Source of the DNA: Novosphingobium percolationis
Lineage (GTDB): Bacteria; Pseudomonadota; Alphaproteobacteria; Sphingomonadales; Sphingomonadaceae
Assembly: GCF_020179425.1 (NCBI RefSeq)
Contig: NZ_JAILYM010000001.1
Span: 682,001 to 746,000, forward strand
Direction of reading: 5' to 3'
Length of the DNA stretch: 64,000 nucleotides
Shown here piece by piece: positions 56,734 through 64,000 of the stretch (positions are counted from its first letter, which is position 1; every line of letters starts with the position of its first letter). Below the pieces are notes generated by a model. That model saw only the letters and a list, made by a program, of their open reading frames with translations, did no database searches and was not told the origin of the DNA. Made by a program: the position numbers and the translations under genes.

Positions 56734-58220
56734 GCCGCCACCGTCAGGCTGGTTCCGAGCATGGCAGCCCGGGCTTCAAGAAGGGTTTGTGCCTCACCCG
56801 TTCCGAACACGTAGTGGTCGGGCCGCACCAGCACGGCGGGAACCCCGCGCGCATCGAGCCACGCCGCCACCGCACCGTTGTCGGGCAGGTCCGCATCACG
56901 CTGGAACAGGCGCCAGCCCTGCCCTGCCAGATCGTCGAGCTTGCGGCCGTCGGCCAGCACCGGCTGGATGAAGCGTTCGCCGGCGGACGGCGTGCCCGCC
57001 AACACGATCCCGGTCGCAATAGCGGGGATCAGGTCCGCCGCCGTCTCGCCCTGCTTCTGCGCGGCCTGCGCACGAATGGCAGCATCGCGCGCCGCCGCCT
57101 TGGCGCGATCAAGCTCGCAGATATAGCGCCCCGCCGCCACCGCCGCGCCGATCACGCCGCGCACGTGCGGATCGCGTTCGGGCTGGTAGGTTTCGAGCAG
57201 ACTCTCGGGCGCGCCATCGTTCGCCACCGCCGCCATCTTCCACGCAAGGTTCGCCACATCGCGCAGGCCATGGCACATGCCCTGGCCAAAGAACGGCGGG
57301 GTCTGGTGCGCGGCATCGCCCGCCAGGAACACGCGGCCCACCTGCCAGCGTTCGGCCACAAGACCGTGGAAGCGATAGGTCGCCGCGCGCACGATCGTGT
57401 GCGGCACGTCCTTCATCCACGCGCCCACCAGCGCCGCGACGTTCTCGGGCTGCATCATCACCGCATCGTCTTCGTGCGGCAGCAGCATGAATTCCCAGCG
57501 GCGATGGTTGCGCCGCCCCGGCACCACCGTCGCCGGACGCGCAGGATCGCACATCATGACCGACAGGCGCTGCAGGTCGGCATCGGCGGGCACGCCGGTC
57601 AGGGCCGGGAACGTCACCGGGCCTTCGACTTCGGCATCGACGACGAGCCATGGCTCCTCGAATTGGAGGTCGTCCAGTTCGACGCCCAGCGCCTTGCGCA
57701 CAGGGCTGCGCGACCCGTCGCAAGCGATGACCCAGCGCGCCTTTACGTGGCCGTAGGTGTCGTTCGGGTGCGGTTCAGTGCCGTTCAGGTCATAGTGCAC
57801 CGTGACGCCGTTTTCGTCCTGCTCCAGCCCGGTGAAGGCCGCGCCAAGGCGCAGTTCGATCCGGCCATTGTCGGCAAACGCATCGCGCAAATGCGCTTCA
57901 AGTTCAGGCTGATAGAAGAAGTAATCGTTGGCCCAGCCGAACGGACGCGGCTTGCCCACGGTGCCCATGTAGCGGATCACGCCATGGTCCGCGCCGACGT
58001 GCAGGTGCCCATCGGTCGCCACCATGTCGCCCTCGACACGGTCGATCACCCCCGCACTCTGGAACAGGCGCATCATCTCGTGGTCGAGGTGCACCGCGCG
58101 CGGCAGGGGATAGTGCTCCAGCTCCTTTTCGAGCACGACGACCGACAAACCCTGCTTTCCCAGCAGGTTGGCCGCCATCGCCCCGACCGGACCGCAACCG
58201 ATGATCGCAACGTCGAACAT
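56730..58220 (-). CDS. MhpA-like FAD-dependent aromatic hydroxylase
   Basis: This gene encodes 496 residues. The N-terminal FAD motif is GCGPVGAMAANLLGKQG (8-24), the middle DG motif CDGSRSPVRKALG, and the C-terminal FAD-ribityl motif GDAAHQTPPFFGQGMCHGLRD. This is the group-A phenol hydroxylase family of MhpA. It would add a hydroxyl ortho to an existing phenol, giving the catechol for the VOC dioxygenase. Residues about 145-156 (NGTEPHPNDTYG) come from the third copy of the 21-nt repeat and look like an insertion. It starts on the stop of the amidohydrolase (TGATG). Confidence 0.92.
   Translation of the reverse strand: MFDVAIIGCGPVGAMAANLLGKQGLSVVVLEKELEHYPLPRAVHLDHEMMRLFQSAGVIDRVEGDMVATDGHLHVGADHGVIRYMGTVGKPRPFGWANDYFFYQPELEAHLRDAFADNGRIELRLGAAFTGLEQDENGVTVHYDLNGTEPHPNDTYGHVKARWVIACDGSRSPVRKALGVELDDLQFEEPWLVVDAEVEGPVTFPALTGVPADADLQRLSVMMCDPARPATVVPGRRNHRRWEFMLLPHEDDAVMMQPENVAALVGAWMKDVPHTIVRAATYRFHGLVAERWQVGRVFLAGDAAHQTPPFFGQGMCHGLRDVANLAWKMAAVANDGAPESLLETYQPERDPHVRGVIGAAVAAGRYICELDRAKAAARDAAIRAQAAQKQGETAADLIPAIATGIVLAGTPSAGERFIQPVLADGRKLDDLAGQGWRLFQRDADLPDNGAVAAWLDARGVPAVLVRPDHYVFGTGEAQTLLEARAAMLGTSLTVAA
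57754..57786 (-). repeat. Dispersed 21-nt-period element, copy 3 (inside the FAD hydroxylase gene)
   Basis: On the minus strand a degenerate unit GAACGGCACTGA (57786-57775) is followed at exactly 21 nt by perfect GAACGACACCTA (57765-57754). It is translated in the same frame as the hemW copy (N-G-T-E-P-H-P-N-D-T-Y-G). Confidence 0.75.
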
Positions 58221-59440
58221 CAGGCCACCGGAGCCTTGTACAACGCGCCATCCTTCATGATCGCGGCCAGCTTGTCCTTGTCCTGAAGGATCGCGACATC
58301 GGCAGTCGGATCGCCATCGACCAGCAGCAAGTCGGCGAGGAAGCCTTCCTTCACCTGCCCGACATCAAGCCCCATCAGCTCCCCGCCCAGCTTCGTCGCC
58401 GCACTGAGTGCCTCTGCGGGCGCGTACCCGAAGTGCTCGACGAAGATCTGGAGGTCGCGCGCGTTGCGGCCATTGGGATTGAACGGAAAACCATAGTCGC
58501 CACCGATCAGGATCTTCACGCCGCGCGCCTTGAGCGCGGGCACGACCTTCGATTCCAGCGCCATGCGCTCGGTGGCGCTGGCCTTCATGTGGCTCATGTC
58601 GATGTGCGGCGGCGGGGTCGCTTCGAGCGTCGCCACCGACACGCCGGGGCTCGGCGCGTAGAAGGTACTGTCCCTGGCCGCGACCATCTGGTCCATCGCC
58701 GCCTGATCGGCATACGAGGCATGGTAGATGATCCGCGCCCCGGCCTTCAGCGCCAGTTCGATCGCCTTGGGGTAATAAGCGTGGGTCGCGATCCACAGGC
58801 CCGCCTCGCGCGCGGCGGCACCGGCTGCTTCCATCTCTTCGTCGGTATAGAGCACGTCCTTGGCCGAACCCGGCTTCAGCGCGTCCTCGCCCGAAATCAC
58901 GAGCTTGAGCGAGCGCACACCGCTGTCCTTGCAGTAGGACACGAACTGGCGGATCGCATCCGGGCCACGACCATTGAACACGTCGCCGGTTTCGACGCCT
59001 TCCGCGCCTTCGGGGCTGCGTTCGAGGGTCGAGGGGATCAGGCGCGGCCCCGGCGTTTCGCCAGCGTCGATTGCGGCGGCCAGCTCGGGTTCGATGTGAT
59101 CCCCCAGCGCGCCTGCGGAATAGGCGCTGGTAAAGCCGTGATCGAGCAGCACGCGGGCATTGCGCCACGCGGCAACCTTCAGCTCTTCGGGCGGCAGGAT
59201 GAACTGGTGGTAGATCTTTTCGACCGACGAGGCCCAGGTGAGGTGCGCGTGGGATTCAACCATGCCCGGCATCAGGGTGCGGCCCGCGCCTTCGATCACG
59301 GTGTCGGCCTGTTCGCCGTCGAGCGCGTCGGCGCTGTCGGCCACGCGGGCAATGCGATTGCCATCGACCAGCACCGCGCCGTGCTGCGCGATGAGCTGGA
59401 TTCCGTCGAAAATGCGAACGTCGCGGAAAAGGGTCCGCAT
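58220..59440 (-). CDS. Metal-dependent amidohydrolase
   Basis: This gene encodes 406 residues. SHAHL (His64, His66) is the metal-binding start of the amidohydrolase barrel; later His residues appear in ATHAYYPKAIEL and YHASYADQ, and Asp in GGDYGFPFNPNG. It resembles the imidazolonepropionase/prolidase branch, which hydrolyses amides, lactones or cyclic imides. It is the first gene of the overlapping run, with an AGGGAGAGA site before ATG 59440. In this setting it may hydrolyse an early ring or ring-cleavage intermediate; the substrate is unknown. Confidence 0.85.
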   Translation of the reverse strand: MRTLFRDVRIFDGIQLIAQHGAVLVDGNRIARVADSADALDGEQADTVIEGAGRTLMPGMVESHAHLTWASSVEKIYHQFILPPEELKVAAWRNARVLLDHGFTSAYSAGALGDHIEPELAAAIDAGETPGPRLIPSTLERSPEGAEGVETGDVFNGRGPDAIRQFVSYCKDSGVRSLKLVISGEDALKPGSAKDVLYTDEEMEAAGAAAREAGLWIATHAYYPKAIELALKAGARIIYHASYADQAAMDQMVAARDSTFYAPSPGVSVATLEATPPPHIDMSHMKASATERMALESKVVPALKARGVKILIGGDYGFPFNPNGRNARDLQIFVEHFGYAPAEALSAATKLGGELMGLDVGQVKEGFLADLLLVDGDPTADVAILQDKDKLAAIMKDGALYKAPVA

Positions 59441-59560
59441 GTGTCTCTCCCTGTCGAGGCGTGAAGCCCTTGCGCTTGGGTTTGACCGATTTTGACTGCC
59501 GGGTAAAATATTGATTGGTTATCGTTCCATAGGATGAGGATATGGATTTCGTTGTTCTGG
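59441..59560 (-). promoter_or_regulatory. Candidate promoter/operator of the catabolic run
   Basis: About 50-110 bp upstream of the amidohydrolase start the sequence becomes unusually AT-rich (AACCAATCAATATTTTACCC on the minus strand). It is followed by GTCAAA twice, 10 bp apart. It could hold the promoter and an activator site for the cluster. No known consensus is matched. Confidence 0.3.
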
Positions 59561-59605
59561 GCCACCCCGCTGCGACTAGCACTTGCTACGCACGCGCAAG
59601 GCTCG

Positions 59606-59676
59606 CTGCCCCTCCCAGGGGAGATCGTTATTCCTTCCCCCCCTCCCGCAAGCGGGAGGGGCTGGGGGTGGGCCTT
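59606..59676. repeat. REP-like hairpin spacer
   Basis: A perfect hairpin CCCCTCCCGC-AA-GCGGGAGGGG with GCTGGGGGTGGGC following, preceded by a second CCCCTCCCAGGGG palindrome. This type of G/C-rich hairpin with a GGGGGTGGG tail is widespread as an intergenic repeat in proteobacteria. It fills the 300-bp gap between the rhamnosidase and amidohydrolase genes. Confidence 0.6.
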
Positions 59677-59687
59677 GCACAACAAAG

Positions 59688-59725
59688 CGCCGCCGGAGTT
59701 TCCCCCGGCGGCGCCTGTCGTTCAG
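59688..59725 (-). terminator. Terminator after the rhamnosidase gene
   Basis: On the minus strand GCGCCGCCGG pairs with CCGGCGGCGC around a short loop, followed by TTTGTTGT, 17 bases after the rhamnosidase stop. It separates the rhamnosidase transcript from the amidohydrolase run. Confidence 0.8.
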
Positions 59726-59741
59726 CACTGAAAGGCTGGCG

Positions 59742-63167
<3,426 letters not shown>

Positions 63168-63208
63168 GCTGCTCACTCCCGATATTTCGTTGTTCTGGTT
63201 CGATTATC

Positions 63209-64000
63209 TCAGACGATGCCCGCGCCGAGGCCGACGGCCTTGCGTTCCTGCGCCTTGCGGCCGCGGTACTGGCTGAGGCGGTAGGCTTCGAGCACGTCGA
63301 TCGCGCCGCCCGCTTCCATGCGCGCCTTGGCAAGGATCGGCGCGACGTCGAGGTTGTAGGCCCGGCGCAGCGCCTGGAAGGCCATCATCGTGTCGTTGGC
63401 TTCCTGCGCGCCGTGCAGCGCGGCGCGGTCGACCAGCTGTGCCTTGGCGAAGCACTGGGCGATCGTCTCGGCGGACGAGAGCATGGATTCGATCGGGTCG
63501 GTCACGTTGTGCGACTGGTCGATCATGTAGCTGGGGTTGAAACCATCACGCGGGTTCAACTCGGCCTCGATCAGTTCGTTGAACACGAGGAACAGCTGGT
63601 GCGGGTTGATCGAGCCCGAATCGAGGTCGTCGTCGCCGTACTTGCTGTCGTTGAAGTGGAAGCCGCCCAGCTTGCCGAAGCGGTGGAGGCGCGCGACGAT
63701 CTGCTCGATGTTGACGTTGGGTGCATGGTGGCCAAGGTCGACGAGGCACTTGGCCTTGGGGCCGAGTTCCTGCGCGGCGAGGATCGAGGAACCCCAGTCG
63801 CTGATCACGGTCGAATAAAACGCCGGTTCGAACATCTTGTGTTCGAGCAGCATCCGCCAGTCGTCGGGCAGCGCGGCGTAGATCTGTGCCGCGCCTTCGA
63901 GATAGCGGTCGAGGCTGCGGGCAAAGTCCTGCTGGCCGGGGAAGTTGGTGCCATCGCCCACCCACACGGTCAGGTCGGTCGAGCCGAGCTGCTGGCCGAT
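63209..64000 (-). CDS. rhaI: L-rhamnose isomerase (RhaI type), 5' end outside window
   Basis: 264 residues of the C-terminal part are visible; the frame continues past 64000. QLGSTDLTVWVGDGTNFPGQQDF, LLEHKMFEPAFYSTVISDWGSS, CLVDLGHHAPNVNIEQIVARL and GGFHFNDSKYGDDDLDSGSINPHQLFLVF include the metal-binding Glu, Asp and His residues of the Pseudomonas-type L-rhamnose isomerase barrel. It converts L-rhamnose to L-rhamnulose. Its position directly before the rhamnosidase means that released rhamnose is used as carbon source. Confidence 0.9.
   Translation of the reverse strand: MGQQLGSTDLTVWVGDGTNFPGQQDFARSLDRYLEGAAQIYAALPDDWRMLLEHKMFEPAFYSTVISDWGSSILAAQELGPKAKCLVDLGHHAPNVNIEQIVARLHRFGKLGGFHFNDSKYGDDDLDSGSINPHQLFLVFNELIEAELNPRDGFNPSYMIDQSHNVTDPIESMLSSAETIAQCFAKAQLVDRAALHGAQEANDTMMAFQALRRAYNLDVAPILAKARMEAGGAIDVLEAYRLSQYRGRKAQERKAVGLGAGIV

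Overview
The window is high-GC, densely packed DNA from an alphaproteobacterium, most likely a sphingomonad and probably Novosphingobium-like. The support is the codon bias, the Prs (PEP-CTERM-type) regulators beside an EpsB-like sugar transferase, a DUF6456 protein, paired DUF885 enzymes, many ATGA/GTGA gene overlaps and a GH106 rhamnosidase locus. The genus is inferred, not proven. About 54 protein genes and one tRNA gene are supported. No insertion sequence, prophage or CRISPR array was found.

Positions 1-45,600 are mostly housekeeping. They hold a degenerate Hpt-like fragment, a large coiled-coil membrane protein, a UdgX uracil-DNA glycosylase coupled to its radical-SAM partner (2755-5390), an amino-acid permease, panB, a TerC/DUF475 protein and a CaiB/AMACR-type enzyme. 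Next comes an exopolysaccharide control operon reading sugar transferase, PrsK, PrsR and a TPR protein (17611 down to 11089). A chaperone zone carries dnaK-dnaJ and hrcA-grpE, with a copper chaperone, rph-rdgB, hemW-xerC and a CAP-domain protein around it. Further on lie a PepSY protein with an OmpR/EnvZ-type two-component pair, an ABC-F ATPase, two DUF885 paralogues, an XRE regulator with a glycosyltransferase, and yajC-secD-secF ending at tRNA-Pro(GGG).

Immediately past that tRNA, 45,762-64,000 is an accessory catabolic region with every gene on the minus strand and many overlapping starts and stops. Read in the direction of transcription, it encodes an L-rhamnose isomerase (cut by the window edge), an exported GH106 alpha-L-rhamnosidase, an amidohydrolase, an MhpA-like FAD hydroxylase, a GlcG-like protein, an extradiol (VOC) dioxygenase, a fumarylacetoacetate-hydrolase-family enzyme, a TonB-dependent receptor, a metallo-beta-lactamase-fold hydrolase, an alpha/beta hydrolase, a small membrane protein, an exported GH1 beta-glucosidase, an SDR dehydrogenase and a Baeyer-Villiger monooxygenase. 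My reading is a pathway that imports rhamnosylated plant aromatics such as flavonoid rutinosides or naringin-type compounds, strips rhamnose and glucose, and opens the aromatic ring. The enzyme families are clear; the substrate is inference.

The least expected signal is a short dispersed element: two GAACGACACCTA-like units exactly 21 nt apart. It occurs three times, once just after panB and twice inside genes (hemW and the MhpA-like hydroxylase). Both genic copies are read in the same frame, giving an N-x-T...NDTYG insertion.
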